DNA of 64,000 bases from Roseiarcus sp963835885 (GTDB lineage: Bacteria > Pseudomonadota > Alphaproteobacteria > Rhizobiales > Beijerinckiaceae). Shown piece after piece: positions 51,085-59,970 of this stretch. Each line of letters starts with the position of its first letter. Positions within the stretch are counted from its first letter, which is position 1. The stretch is taken from NCBI GenBank assembly GCA_963835885.1, contig CAWIHF010000015.1, positions 1-64,000 of the forward strand. Direction: 5' to 3'. A program made the translations under genes and the position numbers. The notes under the pieces are model-generated. The model worked only from the letters and a program-made list of their open reading frames with translations, was not told the origin of the DNA and did no database searches.

Positions 51085-51643
51085 ATGACTTTGAGAGTAA
51101 CCGGCAAGAACCTCGATATCGGGGAATCTTTGCGTCTGCATGTCCTGGAAAAAGTCGAGGGCGGTCGTCGCCCGCTACTTCAACGGAACCGTCGGCGGCC
51201 ACGTCGTCATCACACGCGACGGTTCGGGATTCCGCTCCGACTGCACGCTGCGGTTGAGTTCGGGCGTCACCCTTCACGCGGAAGGCCGCGCGCACGAGCC
51301 CTATCCGTGTTTCGAACAGGCCGCGGACAAGATCGAAGCGCGCTTGCGCCGCTATAAGCAGCGCCTCAAGGGACACGCCGGGGCCGGCAATGGCCAAGGC
51401 AAGGTGGCGAATTACACGGTGGAGGCTCCGCCCCATGAGGACGAAGAACCTGAAGAAGGCTTCAATCCGGTTGTCGTGGCGGAGGGGACCGAAGCGCTGA
51501 AATCCCTTTCCGTCGCGTCGGCGGTGGCAGAGCTCGATCTGACCGGCGCCCCGGTCGTGATTTTCGAGCACGCCGGCAGCGGACGGGTCAATGTCGTCTA
51601 CCGCCGCCGCGACGGGGCGATCGGGTGGCTCGATCCGCACTGA
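51085..51643 (+). CDS. hpf: Ribosome hibernation promoting factor, long form (frameshifted)
   Basis: MTLRVTGKNLDIGESLRLHV gives the N-terminal HPF/YfiA fold that binds the 30S A/P site. One extra base near 51157 shifts the frame; it resumes as RAVVARYFNGTVGGHVVITR, SGFRSDCTLRLSSGVTLHAE and then the C-terminal dimerisation domain FNPVVVAEGTEALKSLSVAS, VVIFEHAGSGRVNVVYRRRD. About 186 residues, the normal long-HPF size that gives 100S dimers in stationary phase. It stands 205 bp after rpoN, 38 bp before ptsN. The shift is probably an error. Confidence 0.9.
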
Positions 51644-51681
51644 GGACATGCGCGAACGACCTTCGAACATTCGGAACGGAA

Positions 51682-52146
51682 ATGTCGTTATCCCAGCTCA
51701 TCAAGCCGGACGCCGTTCTCCCAGCCCTGCGAGTCAACGGCAAGAAGCAGGCCCTGCAGGAAATGAGCGAGCGCGCCGCGCTCGTTTCCGGCCTGCCGGC
51801 CCGCGAGATTTTTGACGCGCTGCTGCAGCGTGAGCGGCTCGGCTCGACCGGAGTGGGCGACGGGGTCGCCATCCCGCACGGAAAACTCGCAAAATGCGAG
51901 GATATTTTCGGCGTCTTCGCCCGGCTCGAGCGCGCGATCGATTTCGACGCGCCGGACGGACTTCCCGTCGATCTCATCTTCATGCTGGTCGCGCCCGAGT
52001 CGGCGGGCGCGGATCACCTCAAGGCGCTGGCGATGAGCGCGCGCCTGTTGCGCAATGCGTCGATTGCTGCGCAGCTGCGCGCCACGCGCGATCCGACGGC
52101 GCTTTACGCGCTTCTGACCATGGCCCCGGCGTCGAACGCGGCCTGA
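51682..52146 (+). CDS. ptsN: PTS IIA-like nitrogen-regulatory protein
   Basis: 154 residues from MSLSQLIKPDAVLPALRVNG. The IIA-Ntr fold with the phosphorylated His in TGVGDGVAIPHGKLAKC, then FDAPDGLPVDLIFMLVAPES and HLKALAMSARLLRN. It is phosphorylated through PtsP-NPr and links carbon and nitrogen state to potassium transport and the phosphate response. Third gene of the rpoN-hpf-ptsN cluster. Intact. Confidence 0.94.
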   Translation: MSLSQLIKPDAVLPALRVNGKKQALQEMSERAALVSGLPAREIFDALLQRERLGSTGVGDGVAIPHGKLAKCEDIFGVFARLERAIDFDAPDGLPVDLIFMLVAPESAGADHLKALAMSARLLRNASIAAQLRATRDPTALYALLTMAPASNAA

Positions 52147-52165
52147 CCGAACGGAGACTCAAGGC

Positions 52166-52405
52166 TTGAAAGCGCGCGTCACGGTCACGCTGAAATCCGG
52201 AGTGCTCGATCCGCAGGGGAAGGCGATCGAGGGCGCGCTGCGATCGTTGTCCATCGACGGAGTGAAGTCCGTGCGGCAGGGCAAAGTCTTCGACATCGAG
52301 TTGGACGGCGCGGATCGCGAAGCCGCGCGCAAGACCCTCAGCGAGGCGTGCGAGCGCCTGCTCGCCAACATGATCGTCGAAAACTACGCGATCGAGATCG
52401 CCTGA
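52166..52405 (+). CDS. purS: Phosphoribosylformylglycinamidine synthase subunit PurS
   Basis: 79 residues, TTG start behind GGAG. The PurS fold: KARVTVTLKSGVLDPQGKAI, GVKSVRQGKVFDIEL and CERLLANMIVENYAIEI. It binds PurQ and PurL into the three-protein FGAM synthase of de novo purine synthesis. It ends 4 bp before the purQ ATG, so the two are co-transcribed. Confidence 0.95.
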   Translation: MKARVTVTLKSGVLDPQGKAIEGALRSLSIDGVKSVRQGKVFDIELDGADREAARKTLSEACERLLANMIVENYAIEIA

Positions 52406-52409
52406 GACG

Positions 52410-53097
52410 ATGAAGGCGGCGGTCATCCTCTTTCCCGGATCCAACCGCGAGCAGGACGCCGCGCGCGCGCTGCGACAAGCGACCGGTCATTCCCCCGCTG
52501 TCCTGTGGCATGGCGACCGGGATCTGCCCGCCGGAACGGATCTCGTCGTGCTTCCGGGCGGCTTTTCCTATGGCGACTACCTGCGGTGCGGCGCCATTGC
52601 CGCCCGGTCGCCGATCATGCAGGCGGTCGGCCGGCATGCCGCGAGGGGCGGGTTGGTGCTTGGAATCTGCAACGGCTTCCAGATCCTGTGCGAGGCTGGG
52701 CTCCTGCCGGGCGTCTTGATGCGCAACGCGGCCCGGCGCTTCGTCTGCAGGATGCAGCACCTTCGGGTCGAGAACGTCGGAACCGCCTTCACCCGCAACT
52801 ATGCGCCGGGACAGGTGGTCAAATTCGCCATCGCTCACGGCGAAGGCAATTTCGAAGCGGACGACGAGACGGTCAAGGCGATCGAAGACGCCGGGCGGGT
52901 GGCGTTCCGCTATTGCGATGCGGGAGGCCGAGGTTGACGAAACGTCAAACCCGAATGGCTCGGAGAACGGCATCGCCGGCGTGTTCAGCGAGCGGTTCAA
53001 CGTCCTCGGCTTGATGCCGCATCCGGAGAACCTGATCGACCCGCTGATCGGCGGCGTCGACGGGCGCCCGATGTTCGAGGCTCTGGTGGCGGCCTGA
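52410..53097 (+). CDS. purQ: FGAM synthase glutaminase subunit PurQ (frameshifted)
   Basis: A class I glutaminase that delivers ammonia from glutamine to PurL. MKAAVILFPGSNREQDAARA, VVLPGGFSYGDYLRCGAIAA, nucleophile Cys in GLVLGICNGFQILCEAGLLP. A frameshift near 52925 breaks VAFRYCDA; the C-terminus resumes as VDETSNPNGSENGIAGVFSE with the catalytic His and Glu in LMPHPENLIDPL. About 228 residues when joined. The active-site parts are all there, so a sequence error is likely. purL is not in this window after it. Confidence 0.92.
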
Positions 53098-53211
53098 CGG
53101 CTAAGTTTTCAACAAGCCTTCGTCAGAATTTCGCAAAAACTTCGCGGACGAAGCGATACTGTCATACTTCGGGAATGAAAACTCCGCATTATCCGTTCCG
53201 GTGAGGATAAT

Positions 53212-53595
53212 GTGAAAAGCGTGGCTGATTCGCTCGACAGGCTCTTTGAGGCCGTTCAGGAGGCGCGCGAGCGCAGTCCTTCCGCTTCGCGCACGTCCAA
53301 GCTTTTCCGCGACGGCGTGCAAAAGATGGCCAAGAAGCTTGCCGAGGAGGCGGTCGAAGTCGGCCTCGACGCGGTCCTGATGAATCGCGAATCGGTCATC
53401 CTCGAAAGCGCCGACATGCTTTACCATCTCGCCGTCATCTGGGCCGAATGCGGCGTGACGCCCAACGATGTCATGGCGGAAATCGACCGGCGCGATCGCC
53501 TCTACGGAATTGCGGAAAAGCTTCCCAAACACTCGAGCGCGGCGCAAATCCGTCGGATGACCCCGCTTTCCTCGCGCCGCAAGGCCGCCTCCTGA
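53212..53595 (+). CDS. HisE-like phosphoribosyl-ATP pyrophosphohydrolase
   Basis: 127 residues, GTG start behind GAGGA. A MazG-type all-helical NTP pyrophosphatase: FRDGVQKMAKKLAEEAVEVG with the paired Glu metal ligands (EEAVE), ESADMLYHLAVIWAECGV (E..D) and NDVMAEIDRRDRL. HisE removes pyrophosphate from PR-ATP in histidine synthesis. It lies outside a his operon, and Rhizobiales often have a second HisE paralogue; whether this is the biosynthetic copy or a housekeeping nucleotide cleaner is open. Confidence 0.82.
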   Translation: MKSVADSLDRLFEAVQEARERSPSASRTSKLFRDGVQKMAKKLAEEAVEVGLDAVLMNRESVILESADMLYHLAVIWAECGVTPNDVMAEIDRRDRLYGIAEKLPKHSSAAQIRRMTPLSSRRKAAS

Positions 53596-53626
53596 CCAAA
53601 GTCCGACGAAGCGGGCGAGGACGCGC

Positions 53627-54403
53627 TCAAATCACGACGGGGAACTGACCGCCGTCCATCGACAGGGTCACGCCGGTCACGTAGCCGGCCCGAGGCGAAG
53701 CGAGAAAGACCACGACCGCGGCGATCTCGCTTGGCAGCGCCATTCGGCCCATCGGGATCCGGTCGACGCTCCGGCGGCGCGCGTCGTCGAGGCTGATGCT
53801 GGCGAGCCGCGCCTCCGCCGCCAGCCCTTCCGCCACCCGGGTGGTTTCGGTCAGGCCCGGGCTCACCCCAAGGACCCTGACGCCCTTGGGCGCGTAGGCG
53901 GCGCCGAGGCCGGCGGTCGCGAGCATGAGGGCGGCGTTGGCCGAGCCGCCCGCCAAATGGGTCGGCGAAGCGACCTTTCCCCCGGCGCCGATGATGCTGA
54001 CGACGACGCCCTCGCCACGCTCGGCCATACGCTTCACCACGGGGTCGATGACGTTGATGGTGGAGAAGAACTTCGCATCGAAAGCGCCCCGCCAAACCGC
54101 CGGCGTCAATTCGGGCGCCGGCGTCCGCCGCGCCGCGCCCGCCGAGTTGACGAGCACGTCGATTGGTCCGAGATGGGTTTCGACCCTGCCGATCATGTCC
54201 GCGGCTGCGGCCGCGTCGGCGCAGTCGGCCGCCAGTCCGAGCGCGCCCGGCAGAGAGGCGCAGGCGTGATCGACGTTGGCTTTCGTCCGCGAACAGATCG
54301 CGACACGCGCGCCTTCGGCCAGAAAGGCCTCGGCGCAGGCGAGCCCGATCCCCTTTGAGCCGCCGGTGACGAGAACGACTTTGCCCTTCAGGCCCAGCTC
54401 CAT
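53627..54403 (-). CDS. Short-chain dehydrogenase without YxxxK
   Basis: 258 residues, MELGLKGKVVLVTGGSKGIG. NAD(P)-binding TGGSKGIG and LVNSAGAARRTPAP (family NNAG position), and the PG motif in VRVLGVSPGLTETT. At the catalytic site, where most SDRs have S...YxxxK, it reads SIIGAGGKVASPTHLAGGSA: Ser is present but the Tyr and Lys are replaced by His/Gly context. So it is an atypical SDR, with a different mechanism or a non-enzymatic role. It lies 18 bp before the dienelactone hydrolase gene's end on the same strand and may share a transcript. Confidence 0.85.
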   Translation of the reverse strand: MELGLKGKVVLVTGGSKGIGLACAEAFLAEGARVAICSRTKANVDHACASLPGALGLAADCADAAAAADMIGRVETHLGPIDVLVNSAGAARRTPAPELTPAVWRGAFDAKFFSTINVIDPVVKRMAERGEGVVVSIIGAGGKVASPTHLAGGSANAALMLATAGLGAAYAPKGVRVLGVSPGLTETTRVAEGLAAEARLASISLDDARRRSVDRIPMGRMALPSEIAAVVVFLASPRAGYVTGVTLSMDGGQFPVVI

Positions 54404-54420
54404 GGCTGCGCTCGGGCGGA

Positions 54421-55095
54421 CTAAGCGAGGTGTTTTTTGAAAAACGCCGTCGCCCGGCCCCACGCGAGCTCCGCCGCGTGGCGGTCATGCACCTCCATGC
54501 GCTGCTCGTTGACGAAGGCGTGACCGGCGTCATAGCGGAAGAACTCGAAGTCCTTTCCGGCCGCCCTCAGGGCGTGCTCGAAGGCGTCGACCGCCTTCGG
54601 CGTGACGTAGTCGTCCCGATTGGCGAAATGTCCTTGCAAAGGGACTCTGACGTCCGCGGGCTTGACGGCCTGTTCGGGCGGCAGGCCATAAAAGGTCACG
54701 GCCGCCGTCAGCTCCGGGATGCGCGCCGCGCCGATGACCGCGACCGCCCCGCCCATGCAGAAGCCGGTCAGGCCAGCCTTCGCCCCATTGCGTTTCAAAT
54801 ACTGGACTGCGGCGCGAACCGTCTGCTCCGTCGCGTCGATGAAATTGAGCGACGACATCTCCCGCCCGGCGGCTTCCGAGTCGTGATAGGGCACGACCAC
54901 GCCATTGTAGAGATCGGGCGCGAGGGCGTCGAAGCCCGACAGCGCGAAACGGTCGCACATCGTCTTGATCTGCTCCTGCAGCCCCCACCATTCCTGGATG
55001 ACAACGAGTCCCGGGGCGTCGCCCCGTGCGGCGTTCGAAAGATAACCTTTGGCCTCGCGTCCATCAGGACGATTAAAGCTGATTTGCGCGCCCAT
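54421..55095 (-). CDS. Dienelactone hydrolase family protein
   Basis: 224 residues from MGAQISFNRPDGREAKGYLS; GAGAGGA precedes it. Alpha/beta hydrolase with the Cys-Asp-His triad of dienelactone hydrolases: Cys in KAGLTGFCMGGAVAVIG, Asp in FANRDDYVTPKA, His in YDAGHAFVNEQR. Also IQEWWGLQEQIKTMCDRF, the family's entry motif. It opens lactones or other cyclic esters in aromatic or other catabolism; substrate unknown. It is followed by the SDR on the same strand and preceded by the SMP-30 gene, possibly one unit. Confidence 0.93.
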   Translation of the reverse strand: MGAQISFNRPDGREAKGYLSNAARGDAPGLVVIQEWWGLQEQIKTMCDRFALSGFDALAPDLYNGVVVPYHDSEAAGREMSSLNFIDATEQTVRAAVQYLKRNGAKAGLTGFCMGGAVAVIGAARIPELTAAVTFYGLPPEQAVKPADVRVPLQGHFANRDDYVTPKAVDAFEHALRAAGKDFEFFRYDAGHAFVNEQRMEVHDRHAAELAWGRATAFFKKHLA

Positions 55096-55166
55096 TTGTT
55101 CCTCTCTCGGGTACCGGCGCAAAACCTTGCGCCTGATTTGGGTTCTGCGGTTGCCGCCCCTAGGGC

Positions 55167-56096
55167 TCAGCCGAGCTTCGAGCCGTTGGTCATCAGCAGG
55201 ATCGAATAGAGCGATGTCGTGCCGCAGATGAACAGCCGGTTGCGCTTTGCTCCGCCGAAGGTCACGTTGGCGACGATTTCTGGAATGAGGATCTTGCCGA
55301 TCAGGGTTCCGTCCGCATCGTAGCAATGGACGCCCTCGTTGGTGCTGGTCCAGATCCGTCCCTGCCGATCGACGCGGAAGCCGTCGAACAGGCCGGCCTC
55401 GCATTTGACGAACACCTCTCCCCCGGTCACGCTCTTTCCGTCCTTCGACACCGCGAAGCGGCGAATGTCTCGCGGTCCGTTCTCCTTGTGGGTCGCCCCC
55501 GTGTCGGCGACGTAGAGGATGCTTTCGTCCGGCGAAAACGCGAGGCCGTTCGGCCGCACCATGTCGTTGATGACGCGCTCGACGGCTCCGCCGGCGTCGA
55601 CCCGATAGACATGGCAGCCGTCGATTTCCGGCTCCGCGCGGTCGCCCTCGTTGTCGCTGTCGATCCCGTAAGCCGGATCGGTGAACCAGACGGAATCATC
55701 CGATTTCACCACGGCGTCGTTGGGCGAGTTCAGCCGCTTGCCCTGCCAACGATCGGCGACGACCGAAATCGAGCCGTCGACTTCAGTCCGCGTCACGCGG
55801 CGCGTCAGGTGCTCGCAGGTGACGAGCCGGCCCTGATTGTCGACGGTGTTGCCGTTCGAGTTGTTGGAGGGCTCGCGAAACACCGAGACCTCGCCCGAAG
55901 GCTCGACGTAGCGCAGCATGCGGTTGTTCGGGATGTCGGACCAGACGAGGTATCGCCCGGCGGCGAACCATGCCGGACCCTCGCTCCAGCGCGCGCCGGT
56001 CCACAGGCGCTCGACCCGCGCGTAGCCGGCGACGAGCGGCTTGAAACGCGGATCGAGGGCGATGATCTCCGTCCCTTGGACCTGACCGTGGAACAT
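55167..56096 (-). CDS. SMP-30/gluconolactonase-like protein
   Basis: 309 residues, GGGAGG before the ATG. Six-bladed beta-propeller esterase/lactonase: WSEGPAWFAAGRYLVWSDIP, SNNSNGNTVDNQGRLVTCEH, LNSPNDAVVKSDDSVWFTDP (metal-binding Asn and Asp), VIRPNGLAFSPDESILYVAD-like RPNGLAFSPDESILYVADTG and GLFDGFRVDRQGRIWTS. It binds one divalent metal and opens sugar or other lactones. It has no signal peptide, so it is cytosolic. Heads a minus-strand group with dienelactone hydrolase and SDR, which points to lactone or sugar-acid catabolism. Confidence 0.92.
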   Translation of the reverse strand: MFHGQVQGTEIIALDPRFKPLVAGYARVERLWTGARWSEGPAWFAAGRYLVWSDIPNNRMLRYVEPSGEVSVFREPSNNSNGNTVDNQGRLVTCEHLTRRVTRTEVDGSISVVADRWQGKRLNSPNDAVVKSDDSVWFTDPAYGIDSDNEGDRAEPEIDGCHVYRVDAGGAVERVINDMVRPNGLAFSPDESILYVADTGATHKENGPRDIRRFAVSKDGKSVTGGEVFVKCEAGLFDGFRVDRQGRIWTSTNEGVHCYDADGTLIGKILIPEIVANVTFGGAKRNRLFICGTTSLYSILLMTNGSKLG

Positions 56097-56251
56097 GGCT
56101 TGCCTCCCGTAGCCTCCCGATGATTGAACCGAGCCTCGCGCAGTTCCGCGGCCGCCGCAAGACCGTCGCCGGCCGTCAAGCGTGCGGCGGCGCCGAATTC
56201 GTGACTGCCGCAAAGCTTGCAGCGCGGGCTTTCCTCCTCCACATTCATCGC

Positions 56252-58809
56252 ATGACCAACTCGCCGCACTCTTCGCGACTGGTCGCCGTTCTCGGCCCGA
56301 CCAACACCGGCAAGACGCATCTCGCGGTCGAGCGTATGTTGGCCCATTCCTCGGGCATGATCGGCCTGCCGCTGAGGCTCCTGGCTCGGGAAATCTACGA
56401 TCGGGTCGTCAAGGCGAGAGGAGCGGCCCGAGTCGCGCTGATCACCGGCGAGGAAAAAATCGTCCCCGCCCATCCGCAATATTTCGTCTGCACCGTCGAG
56501 GCGATGCCGCTCGACCGCCGGGTCGAATTTTTGGCGATCGACGAGATCCAGCTCTGCGCCGACCCGGAGCGCGGCCATGTCTTCACCCATCGCCTGATGC
56601 ACGCGCGCGGCGCGTCGGAGACGATGCTCATGGGCGCAGCGACCATCGCGCCGCTCGTGCGACGCCTCTGCCCCTTTGCCGAGATCCGGTTCCGTGAGCG
56701 CCTCTCGACGCTGACTTACGCCGGCCCGAAGAAGCTGACGCGACTGCCGCGGCGCAGCGCCGTTGTCGCCTTTTCGACCGAGGCGGTCTATGCGATCGCT
56801 GAACTCATTCGCCGGCATCGCGGCGGCGCGGCGGTGGTGATGGGATCGCTGAGCCCCCGCACGCGCAACGCGCAGGTCGAGCTCTTCCAGTCCGGCGAAG
56901 TCGATTTCCTGGTCGCGACCGACGCGATCGGGATGGGCCTCAACATGGACGTCGACCACGTCGCCTTTGCCGGCCTTCGCAAGTTCGACGGCCGACGCAT
57001 GCGCGGTCTCCATTCGCAGGAGATCGGCCAGATCGCCGGCCGAGCCGGACGTTTCCGCAGGGACGGCGCCTTCGGCGTCACTGGCGATGCTCCCGATCTC
57101 GACCCCGACGTGGTTGCGTCGGTCGAAAGCCATTCCTTCCCGTCGGTCCTGGCGGCGGAATGGCGGAACGCCCGGCTCGATTTTACCTCCCTGGACGGAC
57201 TGATGCGGTCTCTCGCGGCTCCGCCGCCCGCACCGGAGCTGAGGCTCTCGGAGGAGGCCCAGGACGAAACGACGCTGCGCCAGCTGTCGGGCGACGAAAC
57301 GGTGATCCGCCGTGCGCGCGACCGCGCCAACCTCAAGCGGCTGTGGGAGGCGTGCCAGACGCCCGACTTCCGCAAAACGACGCAAGACGAGCACACGCGT
57401 CTCATCGGCGGGCTGTTCGGGCATCTGACCCAGGGAAACCGGCGCGTGCCGGACGAGTGGATGCAGGGCCAGTTCTCCACGCTCGACCGCACGGACGGGG
57501 ACATCGACGCCCTGTCGATGCGGCTCGCGCGCGTGCGCACGCTCGCCTATATCGCCAACCGCGCCGACTGGCTGGTCGATCCGCCGGCGTGGCAGGGCCG
57601 CGCCCGCGATCTCGAAGACCGGCTTTCCGACACCCTCCACCAATCGCTCATGCAGCGCTTCGTCGACCGGCGCACGAGCACGCTGTTGCGGTCGCTGCAC
57701 CAGCACGCCGGCCCCGTGCTCGGCGGGATCGGCGCCGACGGCGCGGTGATCGTCGAAGGACACGTCGTCGGCAGACTTTCGGGCGTCCACTTCGAGCCTG
57801 AACGCGGTGCGTCGGCCCTGGAGGATCGGGCGTTGCGTCGCGCCATCGAGCAGGCTGTCGCGCCCGAAGTCGTACGCAGGCTGGGAGAGCTGGCGAGCGC
57901 AGGCAATGACGCCTTCGCGCTCGGCCCTCACGGAACGGTGACGTGGCGCGACATCACGGCCGGCGAGATCGCCGGGGGCGCCCGTTCAAGCCGCGCGTGC
58001 GGCTCATCGGCGAATTCGGCCATGAAGCCGCGCGCGAGCGCGCTGCGCGGCGGCTCGAAGCCTTCGTCGCGGGTGAGGCGAGCCGTCGGCTCGTCGCACT
58101 GAAGCGGCTCACCGAGGCGATCGCCGACGGAACGCTCAGAGGCCTGGCGCGCGGCGTCGCCTATCAGCTCGTCGAACAGTTCGGCGTTCTCGATCGCAGG
58201 CGGGCGGACGAACACGTCCGCGCGCTCAGCCGCCATGAACGGCGCGTGCTGAAGACGCTCGGCGTGCGTTTCGGGGCGTTCTCGCTCTATCTGCCGGAAT
58301 TGCTCACCGAGGAGGCCCGGACGATCGGCGCCGTGTTCGCCGAGATCGCCGCGCCGCGCTGGCGCCCCGCTGCCGACGCATTGACGAACCTTCCGCATCC
58401 GCCTCCGCCGTCCGAGGCGCTGGGCCTGCGCGGCCTGCGCGCCGTCGCCGGTCTCGCCGTCCCGGCGCTGACGCTCGAGCGGCTCGACGCGCTCTCCCGC
58501 AATGGGGCCCAACCCGAGGGGGCGGTCGCGCTGACTCCCGAGCTCATGCAGGCGCTCGGCTGGAGTCTCGCCCAGGCGGAACCGATCCTGCGCGCGCTCG
58601 GTTTCGTGCGCATCCGCAAGGCCGGTCCGCAGGAAGCGAGTCTCTGGCGGCGGCGGTCGATCGCGGCGCCGACCCCGGCGCATGCGCAGGCCGGCAAGAC
58701 GCCGGCCGCGCCCGAGCTGCGCGCGCAAGTCCCGACCGCCGCCGACCGCCGCGCCCGTCGCAGGCGCGCGCGCCGTCGCGCCGCGGCCGCGGCAGGGACC
58801 GCCGGTTGA
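56252..58809 (+). CDS. Suv3-like DExH helicase (frameshifted near C-terminus)
   Basis: About 850 residues. Motif I reads LVAVLGPTNTGKTHLAVERM (the NTGKT form of Suv3/Mgr helicases), then motif II VEFLAIDEIQLCADPERGHV and motifs V-VI DAIGMGLNMDVDHVAFAGL, QEIGQIAGRAGRFRRDG. After a shift near 57980 the C-terminus continues PRVRLIGEFGHEAARERAAR and SRRLVALKRLTEAIADGTLR, ending in an Arg/Ala-rich tail. It probably unwinds RNA or RNA-DNA. Its stop overlaps the S4 gene by 4 bp. This pairing is conserved in Rhizobiales. The shift is likely an error. Confidence 0.88.
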
Positions 58810-59102
58810 GCGAGACCGCCGACACCTGCCGCGTCGACGTCTGGCTATGGCGGGCGCGGTTCTTCAAGACCCGGAGTCTTGCCGCGCGCATCGTCGAAGA
58901 GGGGGGAGTGAGAGTGTCGCGCGGCGGCGCTCGGATCCCGCTCGACAAGCCCAGCCGCTCGGTGCATTGCGGCGACGTCCTCACCTTCGCTCAAGGTCCG
59001 CGCTGGATCGCGGTGAAGGTCGAGGCGCTCGGGGTGAGGCGCGGCCCGGCGTCGGAGGCGCGGACGCTCTATATCGAGGTCGAAAAATCCGCGCCCGCGT
59101 AG
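58806..59102 (+). CDS. S4-domain RNA-binding protein (HslR-like)
   Basis: 98 residues; TTG start overlaps the helicase stop (TTGA). CRVDVWLWRARFFKTRSLAA and RIVEEGGVRVSRGGARIPLD are the S4 RNA-binding fold, with the basic tail GRRGPASEARTLYIEVE. Similar to heat-shock protein 15 (HslR), which rescues nascent-chain-bearing 50S subunits. Translational coupling with the helicase suggests they act on the same RNA. Confidence 0.93.
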   Translation: MSETADTCRVDVWLWRARFFKTRSLAARIVEEGGVRVSRGGARIPLDKPSRSVHCGDVLTFAQGPRWIAVKVEALGVRRGPASEARTLYIEVEKSAPA

Positions 59103-59158
59103 AACTCCGAGTTGTCGCCGGCGCCATACGGCGATACGATGAAGTAAAAACATCAGCG

Positions 59159-59886
59159 TCGCCGATACCTTCAGTCGATACGGGAATTCGAGATGGCAAG
59201 CCCACGATCGTTCTCGTGCATGGGTTCTGGGGCGACGCCGCCCACTGGAGCAAGGTCATCGTTCAGCTATCGAAGATCGGATACGAATCGATCTACGCGG
59301 TCGAGAACCCGCTCACTTCGCTGTTCGATGACGCCGAACGGACCCGCAAAATGGTCAACAGCAGAAGGGGCCCGTCCTGCTGGTCGGGCACTCGTATGGC
59401 GGCGCTGTCATCACGCAAGCGGGAAATCAGCCGAACGTCGTCGGACTGGTTTACATTGCGGCGTTCGCGCCGGAGGTGGGCGAAAGCCTCGGCGAGATCG
59501 GACAAGCCTTTCCTCCTCCGGCCGGCGCCGCAAACATAGCGCCTGACAGCGACGGATATGTCTGGATCAATCCGAAGAAGTTTCACGAAAGCTTCTGCCA
59601 GGACCTGACGGCCGACGAGGCTCTGGTGATGGCTGTAACCCAGAAGGCGCCTGTCGGAACCGTGTTCGGCGAGAAGGTCAGCGTCGCGGCCTGGAAGAGC
59701 AAGCCGTCCTGGTTTCAGGTTTCCAGCGACGATCGCATGATCGATCCCGAAAACGAAAAAAGGATGTCGGCGCGGATCGGGGCAAAGAAGGTCATCACGC
59801 TGCCTGCAAGTCACGCCTCGCTCGCATCCAGGCCCAGCGAGGTGTCCGCGCTGATCGACGAGGCCGCAAAGGCGACCTCAGGCTAA
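59159..59886 (+). pseudogene. Alpha/beta hydrolase, frameshifted and lacking a clear start
   Basis: RDGKPTIVLVHGFWGDAAHW (oxyanion His-Gly) leads to NPLTSLFDDAERTRKM. After a shift near 59357 the nucleophile elbow appears: GPVLLVGHSYGGAVITQAG (GHSYG), then FAPEVGESLGEIGQAFPPP, the acidic part in DDRMIDPENEKRMSAR and the catalytic His in LPASHASLASRPSEV. No ATG or GTG with a ribosome-binding site precedes the first segment in frame, so the N-terminus may be missing; the shift alone could be an error. About 240 residues. Confidence 0.75.
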
Positions 59887-59970
59887 CGCGTCTCGTCGAT
59901 GAAGCCATCTGCGGGTCCGGCGCCGACGATGGCTTGACGGACGCGCCTTGTAGGCCGACCAAACTTGCGT

